DNA of 64,000 nt, taken from positions 186,001 to 250,000 of the forward strand of contig JAJPIM010000024.1 of the NCBI GenBank assembly GCA_021324775.1. The letters are read 5' to 3'. The translations under genes were made by a program, and so were the position numbers. The DNA is from Gemmatimonadota bacterium. Lineage in GTDB: Bacteria > Gemmatimonadota > Gemmatimonadetes > Gemmatimonadales > Gemmatimonadaceae. Below the pieces are notes generated by a model. That model did not search any database, was not told the DNA's origin, and worked only from the letters and a program-made list of their open reading frames with translations. Position 1 is the stretch's first letter, and each line of letters begins with the position of its first letter. This document shows, piece after piece, positions 33,470 to 42,175 of this stretch.

Positions 33470-34446
33470 GCCGTCACGACGATCCCGTGCACCAGCGGCC
33501 GGCGCACCGCCGGCCGGACGTGCCGGCATCCGGCAGCAAGGTCATGTCCATGCGTGACGCCATCACGAGCTTCGTGCACGATGGCGACACGGTCGTGATC
33601 GAAGGCTTCACGCACCTGATCTGTTTTGCCGCCGGCCACGAGATCATCCGCCAGGGCCGCCGCGGCCTCGTCCTGTGCCGCCTGACACCGGATCTCGTCT
33701 ACGATCAGATGATCGGAGCGGGCTGCGCCCGGAAGCTCGTCTTCTCGTGGGCCGGCAACCCTGGCGCCGGATCGCTGCACGCCTTCCGGCGAGCCGTCGA
33801 AGGGCCCGCCGGTGACAGTGCTCGGGGTCTGGAGATCGAGGAATATTCACATTTCGGAATGGTCGCGCGTCTTGCCGCGGGCGCCGCGGGCCTCCCCTTC
33901 TGGCCGATGCGCGACTACGCGGGGACCGATCTCCCGGCCGCCAACCCGCACATTGCGTCGGTCACCTGTCCTTACACCGGCGAGACGCTGGCCACCGTCC
34001 CGGCGCTCAACCCCGACGTCACGATCATCCACGCCCAGCGCGCCGACGCGGAAGGCAATACGCAGATCTGGGGCTTGCTGGGCGTGCAGAAGGAAGCCGC
34101 GTTCGCGTCCCGGCACGTGATCGTGGTCGCCGAAGAGCTGGTCGATGAGCGTGTGATCCGCGCGGACCCGAACCGAACACTCGTTCCGGGATTCATCGTC
34201 GGCGCCGTGGTGCACGAGCCGTGGGGAGCGCACCCGTCGTATGCTCAGGGGTATTATGACCGCGACAATGCATTCTACGTGACCTGGGAGCGCATCTCCC
34301 GCGACCCGGCGCAGTTGGCCACCTATCTGGACAGGTACGTCATGGGTGTCCCGGACCGCGCGGCCTATCTCGCGGCGATGCCGGATCTGGCGGACCGTCT
34401 CCGGGCCGGGAATCGCACGTGCGCAGGTGTGAATTATGGTTACTGA
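33466..34446 (+). CDS. CoA-transferase subunit A (class I, glutaconate-CoA-transferase-like)
   Basis: The chosen start is GTG 33466, which overlaps the upstream stop (GTGA). GTG 33520 or ATG 33544 would give a length closer to the family core, which begins KVMSMRDAITSFVHDGDTVV. The body shows the alpha-subunit fold (VIEGFTHLICFAAGHEIIRQ, LTPDLVYDQMIGAG). Two-subunit CoA-transferases of this type act on dicarboxylic or oxo acids through a glutamyl-CoA thioester formed on the partner subunit. In this operon it would activate the acid made by the aldehyde dehydrogenase. IpdAB-like hydrolases are a related alternative. Confidence 0.85.
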   Translation: MSRHDDPVHQRPAHRRPDVPASGSKVMSMRDAITSFVHDGDTVVIEGFTHLICFAAGHEIIRQGRRGLVLCRLTPDLVYDQMIGAGCARKLVFSWAGNPGAGSLHAFRRAVEGPAGDSARGLEIEEYSHFGMVARLAAGAAGLPFWPMRDYAGTDLPAANPHIASVTCPYTGETLATVPALNPDVTIIHAQRADAEGNTQIWGLLGVQKEAAFASRHVIVVAEELVDERVIRADPNRTLVPGFIVGAVVHEPWGAHPSYAQGYYDRDNAFYVTWERISRDPAQLATYLDRYVMGVPDRAAYLAAMPDLADRLRAGNRTCAGVNYGY

Positions 34447-35260
34447 CGCGTCGTCCGGCACGCGGGCGGCGGCCGCTTCGGCCGGCACCGGACGACCCGC
34501 ACGCTACTCGCCCAACGAAATGATGGCGGTGGTCGCCGCCCGCGAGTTACGCAACGGTGAGATCGTCTTCGTCGGTATTGGCCTGCCGAACCTCGCGTGC
34601 AACCTCGCCCGCGCGACGCACGCACCCGATCTCGTGCTCATCTACGAATCCGGCGCGATTGGCGCGGTCCCCGAGCGCCTCCCCGTCTCGATCGGCGACC
34701 CGTCGCTCGTCACCGGATCGCTCATGGTCTGCGGAATGGCGGATGTGTTCCAGTACCTGCTGCAGAACGGCCGGATCGAGGTCGGGTTTCTGGGAGCTGC
34801 ACAGGTGGATCGTTGGGGGAACATCAACACGACGGTCGTGGGAGACTACGCCCACCCGACCGTCCGGCTGCCGGGCAGCGGAGGCGCTGCCGAGATCGCG
34901 ACGCACGCGCGCCGGACGATCGTCGTCGCCAGGTTGAGCCGGCGTGCATTTCCGGCGTCCGTCGATTTTGTGACGTCGCCCGGGCAGCGCTACCATGGCA
35001 CCGCGCGGAGCAAGCCCGCGCTTCCCGGAGCAGGTCCGGTCAAGGTCATCACCGATCGCGGCGTCCTCGAGCCCGACGCGACGGGTGAGCTCGTGCTCAC
35101 GGCTGTCTATCCGGATGTCACGGCCGCGGAGATCGCGAGCGATGTGGGCTGGCCGCTGCGGTTCCGCGATCCGATCGAGACGCTCGATCCACCGACCGAT
35201 GCCGATCTCGCGTTGCTGCGCGAACGGCTCGATCCCGACAAGCTCTTTCTCAAGGGATGA
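34436..35260 (+). CDS. CoA-transferase subunit B
   Basis: 274 residues, with its ATG inside the last codons of subunit A (11-base overlap), which points to equal production of both chains. FVGIGLPNLACNLARATHAP and IYESGAIGAVPERLP are typical of the beta subunit, the latter carrying the Glu expected to bind CoA in glutaconate-CoA-transferase-like proteins. GMADVFQYLLQNGRIEVGFL matches the same branch. A 32-residue Ser/Ala-rich N-terminus precedes the domain. Substrate unknown; glutarate, succinate or a branched acid are possible. Confidence 0.87.
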   Translation: MVTDASSGTRAAAASAGTGRPARYSPNEMMAVVAARELRNGEIVFVGIGLPNLACNLARATHAPDLVLIYESGAIGAVPERLPVSIGDPSLVTGSLMVCGMADVFQYLLQNGRIEVGFLGAAQVDRWGNINTTVVGDYAHPTVRLPGSGGAAEIATHARRTIVVARLSRRAFPASVDFVTSPGQRYHGTARSKPALPGAGPVKVITDRGVLEPDATGELVLTAVYPDVTAAEIASDVGWPLRFRDPIETLDPPTDADLALLRERLDPDKLFLKG

Positions 35261-35266
35261 CGCCGC

Positions 35267-36784
35267 ATGACTGATCGATCCACGGTTGCCGCACGCGCCG
35301 GCACGGCCGCTCTGCCGTCCGGCGACGCGACGACCGAGCCCCCGACGATGTCGCTCAAGCGCACCCTCGGGATCAGGGATGTCGTGCTCTTCAATCTCGT
35401 GGCCATCCTGGGCCTGCGATGGATCGCCACCGCCGCCAAGGCCGGTCCGAGCGCCATCTGCCTGTGGATCCTGGCGGCACTCATGTTCTTCATTCCGCAG
35501 GGTCTTGCTGTCGCGGAGCTGTCGGCACGGTACCCGGCCGAAGGCGGCATTTATGCGTGGACGAAGCAGCGGTTCGGCGAGCGCCATGCCTACCTGTGCG
35601 GGTGGTGCTACTGGGTGGTCAATGTCCTGTACTACCCCCAGCTCCTCCTCTCGACCGCCATCGTCGCGCTGTATGTGGTCGGCAAGGGCGCCAGCGGTCT
35701 GGGCGACCAGTGGCTCTACGTGCTCCCGACGACGCTGTGCGCCCTGTGGATCGCTGTGGGGTTCAACATCGTAGGCCTCAATACCGGGAAATGGCTGCAG
35801 AACGCCGGCGGAATAGGGAGCTACGTGACCGGCAGCATCCTGGTGGCGGTGGGGATCGCGTGTGTATTCGCCGGTCATCCGGCGAATGATCTCTCGCCCC
35901 ACGCGTTCCTCCCGAGTGTCAAGTCGCTGGCGACGATCAACCTCTGGGCCACGATCGCGTTCGCGTTTTCCGGATTGGAGCTCGGTGCGTCACTCGGCGG
36001 AGAGATCAAGAACCCGCGGCAGACGCTGCCGCGCGCGGTGTACCTCTCGACGCCGTTGATCGCCGGCCTCTACATCCTCGGCACCGCAGCGGTCCTCTGG
36101 ATCGTGCCCACCGGCTCGATCAACGTGGTGACCGGATTCCTGCAAGGCATCGCTGTCGGCGCGGCCCGATTCGGACACTGGCTCTGGTGGCTCGCGCCCC
36201 TGGCCGCGGCATCGTACACGCTCGGCAACATCGGCGGCATCGGTGCGTGGCTCACAGGACCCGCGCGCATCGCGTTCGTGATCGGCCTGGATCGGTATTT
36301 CCCGCCGGCGTTCGGCCGGGTCCACCCGCGCTGGGGGACGCCGTACGTCGCCATTCTCGTGCAGGCGGTGGTGGCGTCGATCCTGATGCTGGTTTCTCAG
36401 TTGGGCAAGGGGACGACGGTCGAGCAGTTCTACCTGGTGTTGCTCTTTGCGCAGGTCCTGATCTACTTCATTCCGTTCATCTACCTGTTCCTCTGTCTGC
36501 TGGTCGAACCCACGTACGTCGCGGGTGCGCCGACCGTGGTGCCGGCCGGGGCGGCCGGCAAGACCATCTGTGCATTGGCCGGCCTGACCGTGACGGTTCT
36601 CGCCATGGTGCTGGCCGCGGTGCCCTCGGCTGATTCCGGCCCGGTCATGATCTACGAGACCAAGGTTGTCGGGGTCGCTGCCGCCTTTATTCTCTTCGGC
36701 GGATTGCTCTATCTCTGGGCAAACCGCAGCGGGAGACCGGCCGAAAGGATCGTCATCGAGACGGCCGGTCCGTCACGTGACTGA
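35267..36784 (+). CDS. APC-superfamily amino acid permease
   Basis: 505 residues with about twelve hydrophobic helices after a 35-residue soluble start. Family marks are LFNLVAILGLRWIATAAKAG in helix 1, AELSARYPAEGGIYAWTKQR in helix 2-3, and FAFSGLELGASLGGEIKNPR in helix 6. It is an inner-membrane proton- or sodium-coupled importer, or an exchanger, of amino acids or amines. It starts six bases after the CoA-transferase and probably carries the amino compound that the operon degrades. The substrate cannot be read from the sequence. Confidence 0.92.
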   Translation: MTDRSTVAARAGTAALPSGDATTEPPTMSLKRTLGIRDVVLFNLVAILGLRWIATAAKAGPSAICLWILAALMFFIPQGLAVAELSARYPAEGGIYAWTKQRFGERHAYLCGWCYWVVNVLYYPQLLLSTAIVALYVVGKGASGLGDQWLYVLPTTLCALWIAVGFNIVGLNTGKWLQNAGGIGSYVTGSILVAVGIACVFAGHPANDLSPHAFLPSVKSLATINLWATIAFAFSGLELGASLGGEIKNPRQTLPRAVYLSTPLIAGLYILGTAAVLWIVPTGSINVVTGFLQGIAVGAARFGHWLWWLAPLAAASYTLGNIGGIGAWLTGPARIAFVIGLDRYFPPAFGRVHPRWGTPYVAILVQAVVASILMLVSQLGKGTTVEQFYLVLLFAQVLIYFIPFIYLFLCLLVEPTYVAGAPTVVPAGAAGKTICALAGLTVTVLAMVLAAVPSADSGPVMIYETKVVGVAAAFILFGGLLYLWANRSGRPAERIVIETAGPSRD

Positions 36785-36790
36785 CCCCGC

Positions 36791-39358
36791 ATGACCGGAC
36801 GCCGGGCCAAGTTCGGCGCTGCTGTTGGTGTTGCGGGTGGTGTTGCGCTCGGCGCCGCGGTCGCGATTGCCTCGGCGGCACGCATGGCCTCCGCCCAGCG
36901 ACGGCCCGTGCTCGACCAGATCGATGTGCCGCACAACTACTACTACCGCGAGATGTACCTGCCGGAGGCGACGAGCGGGCCAAGCTCCGTGAGCTGGTCG
37001 CCCGACGGACGCACGCTCGTGTATTCAATGCAGGGCTCTCTCTGGATGCAGGACGTGAATAGCACCGATGCGCGGCAACTGACCGATGGCCCCGGGTACG
37101 ACTACCAACCGGACTGGTCACCCGACGGCAGCCGGGTGGTCTACGCGTCGTATCGCGGCAGTGCCGAGGAGCTCTGGATACTCGACGTCGCGACCGGCGC
37201 GACTCACCAACTGACGACGACCGGTGCCGTCAATGTCGAGCCGCGATGGTCGCCGGATGGGAAGCGCCTGGCTTGGGTGTCCACCGCGCTCCACAAACGC
37301 TGGCACATCTACGTGTCGGCGTTCGATCACGATACGATCGGCGCCGCAGCGCCGATCACCACCGACCGGGACAGCCACCTGCCGCGCTACTACTACAGCG
37401 TGTACGACCACTATCTCTCGCCCTCGTGGTCTCCCAACGGAGACGAGATCCTCTTCGTCTCCAACCGTGGCCACACCTGGGGCACCGGCGGCATCTGGCG
37501 GGCGCAAGTCGGCGCGACGGACTCGGCACGGCAGATCCGGGACGAAGAAACCACATGGAAGGCCCGCCCGGATTGGTCGCCGGATGGCGCTCGCATCGTC
37601 TACAGCTCCTATGTGGGCCGCCAGTGGAATCAGCTCTGGCTCATGCGCGCGGATGGTGGCGATGCACTGCAACTCACGTATGGGGATTTTGACGCGACGG
37701 CTCCGCGATGGTCGCGGGACGGCCGGCGAATCGCGTACGTCGTCAACGCGACAGGCAACACCGCACTCCGCATCATCGATGTGCCGGGAGGACAGGTTAC
37801 GGAGGTTCGGACCGCGTCCCGGCACTACCGGTCCCCCGCCGGCAGTCTCCGCGTCATCATCACCGACTCGGCCACCGGCCGGACGGTGCCCGCCCGCATT
37901 TCTGTCACGGGGGCTGACGGACGGAGCTTCGCCCCCGACGATACGTGGCGGTACGCCGACGACGCGTTCGACCGAAGCCAGCGACGGTTGGAGATCGGGT
38001 ATTTCCAGACCACCGGTGAGTCAGTCGTGGCCGTGCCGGCCGGGGACGTCTCGGTCGATGTGGTCCGGGGTCTGGAGTACGAGCATGAGACGCGTCGTGC
38101 GAAGATCGTCGCCGGGCACCAGGCCGTCGTCCGTATTTCGCTGCACCGGCTAGCCGACCTGGCAGCCGAAGGCTGGTACAGCGGCGATGTGCACGTCCAC
38201 ATGAATTACGGCGGCGCCTATCGCAATGACCCCCTGCATCTCAGGATGCAAGCGCGGGCCGAAGACCTCCGGGTCATCGAGAATCTCATCGTCAACAAGG
38301 AGCAGCGGGTTCCTGACCTCGGCTACTTCACCGGCCGGATCGATCCAGTGTCGGACTCCGGCTTCCTCCTCTTTCACGGCCAGGAATTCCACACGAGCTA
38401 TTGGGGACACTTCGGTGTGCTCGCCCCGCGGTCGCATGTACTGCTCCCCGGGTATGCCGCATACGTCAACACCGCGGCCGCCAGCCTCGTTCCGACGAAT
38501 GCAGATGTCGCCGATCTCGCTCACGCCCAGGGCGCCCTTGCCGGCTACGTGCATCCGTTCGACACGTATCCGCAGCCAGCGGATACCACGCAGCCGCTGA
38601 CGGACGAGCTGCCCGCCGACATCGCCCTCGGCAAAGCCGATTACATGGAGATCGTTGCCTTCAGCGATCACCGGTCCACGGCCCGCGTCTGGTACCAGCT
38701 TCTCAACTGTGGCTTTCGGATTCCGGCCGCCGCCGGGACGGACGCGATGGCAAACTACGCGTCACTGCGCGGTCCCGTCGGACTCAATCGCGTCTACGTG
38801 CACGTGGATGGTCCGCTGACGCACGACCGGTGGCTGGCCGGCCTCAAGGCCGGCCGGACGTTCGCCACGAACGGCCCGCTCCTCGGCTTCACGATGGATG
38901 GGCATGCCATCGGCGATGTGATCCGTTTCAATACCGCTGGCCACTATACGGTGCATGTGCGTGCACGACTTCGGTCGCTCGTTCCGGTCGATCATCTGGA
39001 ACTCGTCGCACGCGGCCGCGTCATCTGGGCCGCGAGCAACGACGGGCACCGCCTGACGTCGGCAGATGTGGATACGACCATCGCCGTGGATTCGAGCGGG
39101 TGGTACACGATGCGCGCGTGGAACGACCAGGCGACTGCCCCGATCATGGACATCTACCCGTTCGCGACGACCAGCCCGATCTACGTAGAGGTCGGCGACG
39201 AAAAGGTCCGCAGTCCAGCCGACAAGCAATACTTCCTGGCCTGGCTCGCCCGGCTGGATGCCAATGTTCGCGCGTACCCGTGGTTCAACACGGAATCCGA
39301 GCGGACACACGTGCTCGGCCAGATCGCGGCCGCCCGCGCCGAATTTGAAAAAAGGTAA
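36791..39358 (+). CDS. Secreted beta-propeller protein with CehA/McbA-type PHP metallohydrolase domain
   Basis: 855 residues. An N-terminal hydrophobic signal (GVALGAAVAIASAARMASAQ) is followed by PD40/WD-like blades (SVSWSPDGRTLVYS, RWSPDGKRLAWVS, DWSPDGARIVYSS) up to about residue 350. A short linker domain leads to a PHP-type metal site starting near residue 465 with DVHVHMNYGG and including HGQEFH, GYVHPFDTYP and IVAFSDHRS. CehA-type domains hydrolyse phosphate or carbamate esters; here the true substrate is unknown. It closes the rightward operon before a strong terminator and likely acts in the periplasm. Confidence 0.85.
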   Translation: MTGRRAKFGAAVGVAGGVALGAAVAIASAARMASAQRRPVLDQIDVPHNYYYREMYLPEATSGPSSVSWSPDGRTLVYSMQGSLWMQDVNSTDARQLTDGPGYDYQPDWSPDGSRVVYASYRGSAEELWILDVATGATHQLTTTGAVNVEPRWSPDGKRLAWVSTALHKRWHIYVSAFDHDTIGAAAPITTDRDSHLPRYYYSVYDHYLSPSWSPNGDEILFVSNRGHTWGTGGIWRAQVGATDSARQIRDEETTWKARPDWSPDGARIVYSSYVGRQWNQLWLMRADGGDALQLTYGDFDATAPRWSRDGRRIAYVVNATGNTALRIIDVPGGQVTEVRTASRHYRSPAGSLRVIITDSATGRTVPARISVTGADGRSFAPDDTWRYADDAFDRSQRRLEIGYFQTTGESVVAVPAGDVSVDVVRGLEYEHETRRAKIVAGHQAVVRISLHRLADLAAEGWYSGDVHVHMNYGGAYRNDPLHLRMQARAEDLRVIENLIVNKEQRVPDLGYFTGRIDPVSDSGFLLFHGQEFHTSYWGHFGVLAPRSHVLLPGYAAYVNTAAASLVPTNADVADLAHAQGALAGYVHPFDTYPQPADTTQPLTDELPADIALGKADYMEIVAFSDHRSTARVWYQLLNCGFRIPAAAGTDAMANYASLRGPVGLNRVYVHVDGPLTHDRWLAGLKAGRTFATNGPLLGFTMDGHAIGDVIRFNTAGHYTVHVRARLRSLVPVDHLELVARGRVIWAASNDGHRLTSADVDTTIAVDSSGWYTMRAWNDQATAPIMDIYPFATTSPIYVEVGDEKVRSPADKQYFLAWLARLDANVRAYPWFNTESERTHVLGQIAAARAEFEKR

Positions 39359-39406
39359 CGCGGCACCGGGAACGGCTGGTTCCGGCCAGCCGCTCCCGAT
39401 GCCGCG
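39359..39406 (+). terminator. Strong terminator of the rightward catabolic operon
   Basis: Long inverted repeat starting right after the TAA: CGCGGCACCGGGAACGGCTGG and its near-perfect complement, with a 6-nt loop and a few mismatches. It is followed by a T/C-rich run. It separates the operon from the convergent outer-membrane protein gene. Confidence 0.85.
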
Positions 39407-39447
39407 CTTCTCTTCTTCTCCTTTCTCCTCTCCCCTTTCTCCTCTCT
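39407..39447. repeat. Polypyrimidine tract, third of three
   Basis: Forty-one consecutive pyrimidines on the plus strand between the terminator hairpin and the stop of the convergent outer-membrane gene. It contains TCTCCTTTCTC as in the tracts at 18006 and 29061. Here it could also act as the U-rich tail of the terminator. Confidence 0.75.
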
Positions 39448-39450
39448 GAA

Positions 39451-40113
39451 TTACCGTCCCAACCCGACGTTCAGGCCAGCCGTGATCGCGTAGTTGTTCG
39501 TGAACCGGTCTCCCGATTCGAACGGAAAATGCGGCGTGACATCCCAGTGTCCGACGTAATCCTTCGCCATGATCTGAAGACCGATCATCCGCGTGATCCC
39601 GTAGTTAAGGCCCACGCCGCCGTTGAAGGCGAAATTCGTCGAGCTCGCATCACCCGTCGAATACTCCGTCGAATAATGCATCGCCCCCGCACCCAACTGG
39701 ACGAACGGTTCGATCCAGTGCCCGTAGCTGCCACGGAACGGTGAGCCGAATTGCAGGTCACCGTCGAACATCCAAACGCCGGTATTCCCGATCGACGGCC
39801 CGCCGGTGACGGGGTCGATGAAGACCATGTTCGAGTTGGCGTGCCCCACGTTGCCGACGAGGGCGACGAACGGCGATAGCGGCAGCTTCACCTGCGCGCC
39901 AACGAGCCCCGCGTCGCCGCCACTGGCGCTCGTGCCGAGCGGGCCATCGACGTAACGCCCGGTATTCATGTATCCGAAATACGGGGTGATGGTCGGCTCG
40001 CTTGGCGGCGAGGAACCCCGCCAACCATAGCCCACCCGGTATTGCGCAGCAGCCGGTTTCGGCGCGACGACGGTCAGTATCAGCGCAGCAACAACGGCAA
40101 GACGGGTCAACAT
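39451..40113 (-). CDS. Outer-membrane beta-barrel protein
   Basis: 220 residues from ATG 40113, which has GGAGG five bases upstream. A clear signal peptide (LAVVAALILTVVAPKPAAAQ) precedes a Gly/aromatic-rich, alternating sequence that fits an 8-strand barrel (EPTITPYFGYMNTGRYVDGP; FNGGVGLNYGITRMIGLQI; NNYAITAGLNVGL). It resembles OmpA/OmpW-like outer-membrane barrels of unknown function. It is alone between terminators, so its expression is probably independent of the neighbours. Confidence 0.82.
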   Translation of the reverse strand: MLTRLAVVAALILTVVAPKPAAAQYRVGYGWRGSSPPSEPTITPYFGYMNTGRYVDGPLGTSASGGDAGLVGAQVKLPLSPFVALVGNVGHANSNMVFIDPVTGGPSIGNTGVWMFDGDLQFGSPFRGSYGHWIEPFVQLGAGAMHYSTEYSTGDASSTNFAFNGGVGLNYGITRMIGLQIMAKDYVGHWDVTPHFPFESGDRFTNNYAITAGLNVGLGR

Positions 40114-40446
40114 TGTCCCTCCACGGAACGACTTCAGGTCCGGCGAACGACGTGAGGCCAGCACGCGAGCCTCGCACCGGCCTCTCATCGCACGTGGAGT
40201 GCCGCAGATCGGCCTTCACTAACTCGTTGTACCGCAATCACCTCGCGACAACGACTCATTTGCCGGCGGCCGTTCTGTCTGTCACGTCGGCCGTTCGGTT
40301 GTCCCCGGATAAGGACAGATGAGACGGCTGAGGACCTAGCCCGAACGTCGAAGGACTGGCTGCGCTCCAGCGCCGCCAGTCCTCTCATTCCTCTTGCACA
40401 TCCGACGCATCGTCGGAAGCACGCGTCCTCGTCTTCCCGGCGACGT
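40114..40446. other. Intergenic region with kamA terminator
   Basis: 333 bases between the start of the outer-membrane gene and the stop of the aminomutase gene. It must contain the outer-membrane gene promoter, which I could not place, and a hairpin at 40353-40382. No open frame looks coding. Confidence 0.5.
40353..40382 (-). terminator. Terminator hairpin after the beta-lysine operon
   Basis: GGACTGGC / GCCAGTCC with a nested GCGCT / AGCGC, in effect a nearly continuous 13-bp stem with two single mismatched bases. It lies 64 bases past the aminomutase stop on the minus strand. The tail is CTTCG-like rather than a T-run. Confidence 0.6.
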
Positions 40447-41520
40447 CTAGTGGGCGACCGCGCCCGCGACGCCGGGCTGCTTGTACACGAAGCGCTTTCC
40501 TTCGTAGTTGCGAAAGACCACTTCCTCGTCCGTGATCGACTCCACGTATTCCGGCAGGAGTGGCACTTTACCCCCGCCTCCTGGCGCATCGATGACGAGA
40601 TGTGGCACCGCCAGCCCCGACGTCCACCCGCGAAGTGCCTGGATGATCTCGAGTCCCTTCTGTATGGTCGTCCTGAAATGCTCGCCGCCCGCGACCGGAT
40701 CGCACATGTAGATGTAGTAGGGACGGACGCGAGCCTTGAGCAGCCGGTGCATCAGCTCCATCATGATCGCCGGATCGTCGTTGACACCCTTGAGCAGGAC
40801 CGTCTGGCATCCCAACGGCACGCCGGCCATGGACAGCCGGTCCAGTGCCGCGACCGCCGCGGGTGTCAACTCATCCGGATGATTGAAGTGGGTGTTCATG
40901 AACACCGGGTGGTACCGCTGCACCATCGCGCAGAACTCCGGTGTGATGCGCTCCGGGAGATGGCTGGTGATGCGGCTCCCGATCCGGATGATCTCGATGT
41001 GCGGAATGGCCCGCAGCGTCTGGAAGATGTATTCGAGGCGCCGGTCGGAAAGCATCATTGGATCGCCACCACTCAGGATGACGTCCCGGATCTCGCCGTG
41101 CGCGCGAAGGTACGCGAACGCGGAATCGTACTGATTGAGCGGGATCTTCTCCGGGTCTCCGACCTTGCGCCGGCGGGTGCAGAACCGGCAGTACGACGCG
41201 CACACCGGACTGACGAGAAAGAGGGCCCGGTCCGGATACCGGTGCGTGAGGTTCGGGACCGGCGAATCAGCGTCTTCACCGAGCGAGTCGACGACACCGT
41301 CCACGACTTCCATTTCTGCCACGGTCGGCACGTATTGCGTCCACATCGGATCGCCGACGGCCTTGATCTGGTCCAGCACGGCGGGCGTCAGCCGCATCTG
41401 GAATCCGTCGAAGGCGCCACGCAGCGCTTCGGTGTCGATCACGTCCGGGCCGAACCGCTCCGCGAGCGCGTCGAGTGTCGCCACACTCCGCTCCCGCAGG
41501 AGAGATTGCCACTCGCTCAT
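40447..41520 (-). CDS. kamA: KamA-family radical SAM lysine 2,3-aminomutase
   Basis: 357 residues; the ATG overlaps the acetyltransferase stop (ATGA). The radical-SAM cluster is C107-x3-C111-x2-C114 (CASYCRFCTRRR). SGGDPMM, RIGSR and CDPVAGGEHFRT follow, and DAPGGGGK holds the PLP lysine (K318). D274 and D311 match the two Asp residues that bind the lysine side-chain amine in clostridial LAM; glutamate 2,3-aminomutases have Lys and Asn there. Lysine is therefore the likely substrate, giving beta-lysine. EpmB (EF-P modification) is the alternative, but no EF-P or epmA gene is near and the CTRRR segment is KamA-like. The C-terminus is shorter than in clostridial enzymes. Confidence 0.9.
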   Translation of the reverse strand: MSEWQSLLRERSVATLDALAERFGPDVIDTEALRGAFDGFQMRLTPAVLDQIKAVGDPMWTQYVPTVAEMEVVDGVVDSLGEDADSPVPNLTHRYPDRALFLVSPVCASYCRFCTRRRKVGDPEKIPLNQYDSAFAYLRAHGEIRDVILSGGDPMMLSDRRLEYIFQTLRAIPHIEIIRIGSRITSHLPERITPEFCAMVQRYHPVFMNTHFNHPDELTPAAVAALDRLSMAGVPLGCQTVLLKGVNDDPAIMMELMHRLLKARVRPYYIYMCDPVAGGEHFRTTIQKGLEIIQALRGWTSGLAVPHLVIDAPGGGGKVPLLPEYVESITDEEVVFRNYEGKRFVYKQPGVAGAVAH

Positions 41521-42167
41521 CGCGTCTCGCCTCCTCGGCTCCCGCGCACTCGCGGGGCGGGCTGTAACCGCTTGGTGAACAGCACACGATCATCCTCCGG
41601 TCCGTAGAACGCACGGACCCGTGCGGACTCGGTGTATCCGCGCGCGACGTAGAACGCGCGCGTCGGCTCGTAAGTGCCTCGCGACGACGTCTCGGCCAGC
41701 ACCAGACGTGCGTTTCGCTCGCGCAGCCGCCGCTCGACCTCGCCGATGAGAAAGCTGCCGGCGCCCGCACCCTGTGCCTGGGGAGCGATCGCTATCCAAT
41801 AGAGATCGTATCCGCGATCCGTACCAGGCGTCGGCCCGAAGCAGGCATAGCCGAGCAGCCCACCGGCGGTATCAAACAGTCCGAGAAACTCGTAGCCGGA
41901 TCCTTCACCCGCCGCATCGGCGGGGCCCGATGGCGGCCCGTAGGTCGTGTCGAACAACTCGAGCGCAACCGCAATCTCGAGGACACTGAACACGCCGGTG
42001 GCCCGGACGATGTCTGCGATCGCCTCGCGATGCCCGATGCGGATCTCGCCAGCCTGATACGCCGTGACTCCAGCCGGCCGCGTTTGCGGCCGGCGGCTGG
42101 GCCCATGTTCCTGGCCGCTCGGCGGGCCATCCCCCGGATTCGTCGGTGGTCGCCCGTCCGGCGCCAC
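41517..42167 (-). CDS. GNAT acetyltransferase, candidate beta-lysine acetyltransferase
   Basis: 216 residues from GTG 42167, eight bases after the ATP-grasp stop with GGGG upstream; its stop overlaps the aminomutase start. The first 45 residues are Pro/Gly-rich. The GNAT core shows YWIAIAPQAQGAGAGSFLIG (acetyl-CoA loop) and ARLVLAETSSRGTYEPTRAF then FYVARGYTESARV. Next to kamA this recalls the ablA/ablB pair that makes N-epsilon-acetyl-beta-lysine, an osmolyte, though AblB proteins are longer and I cannot show orthology. In the frame further upstream the reading frame is open but overlaps the ATP-grasp gene and is not coding. Confidence 0.8.
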   Translation of the reverse strand: MAPDGRPPTNPGDGPPSGQEHGPSRRPQTRPAGVTAYQAGEIRIGHREAIADIVRATGVFSVLEIAVALELFDTTYGPPSGPADAAGEGSGYEFLGLFDTAGGLLGYACFGPTPGTDRGYDLYWIAIAPQAQGAGAGSFLIGEVERRLRERNARLVLAETSSRGTYEPTRAFYVARGYTESARVRAFYGPEDDRVLFTKRLQPAPRVRGSRGGETR

Positions 42168-42175
42168 GCCGTCCC

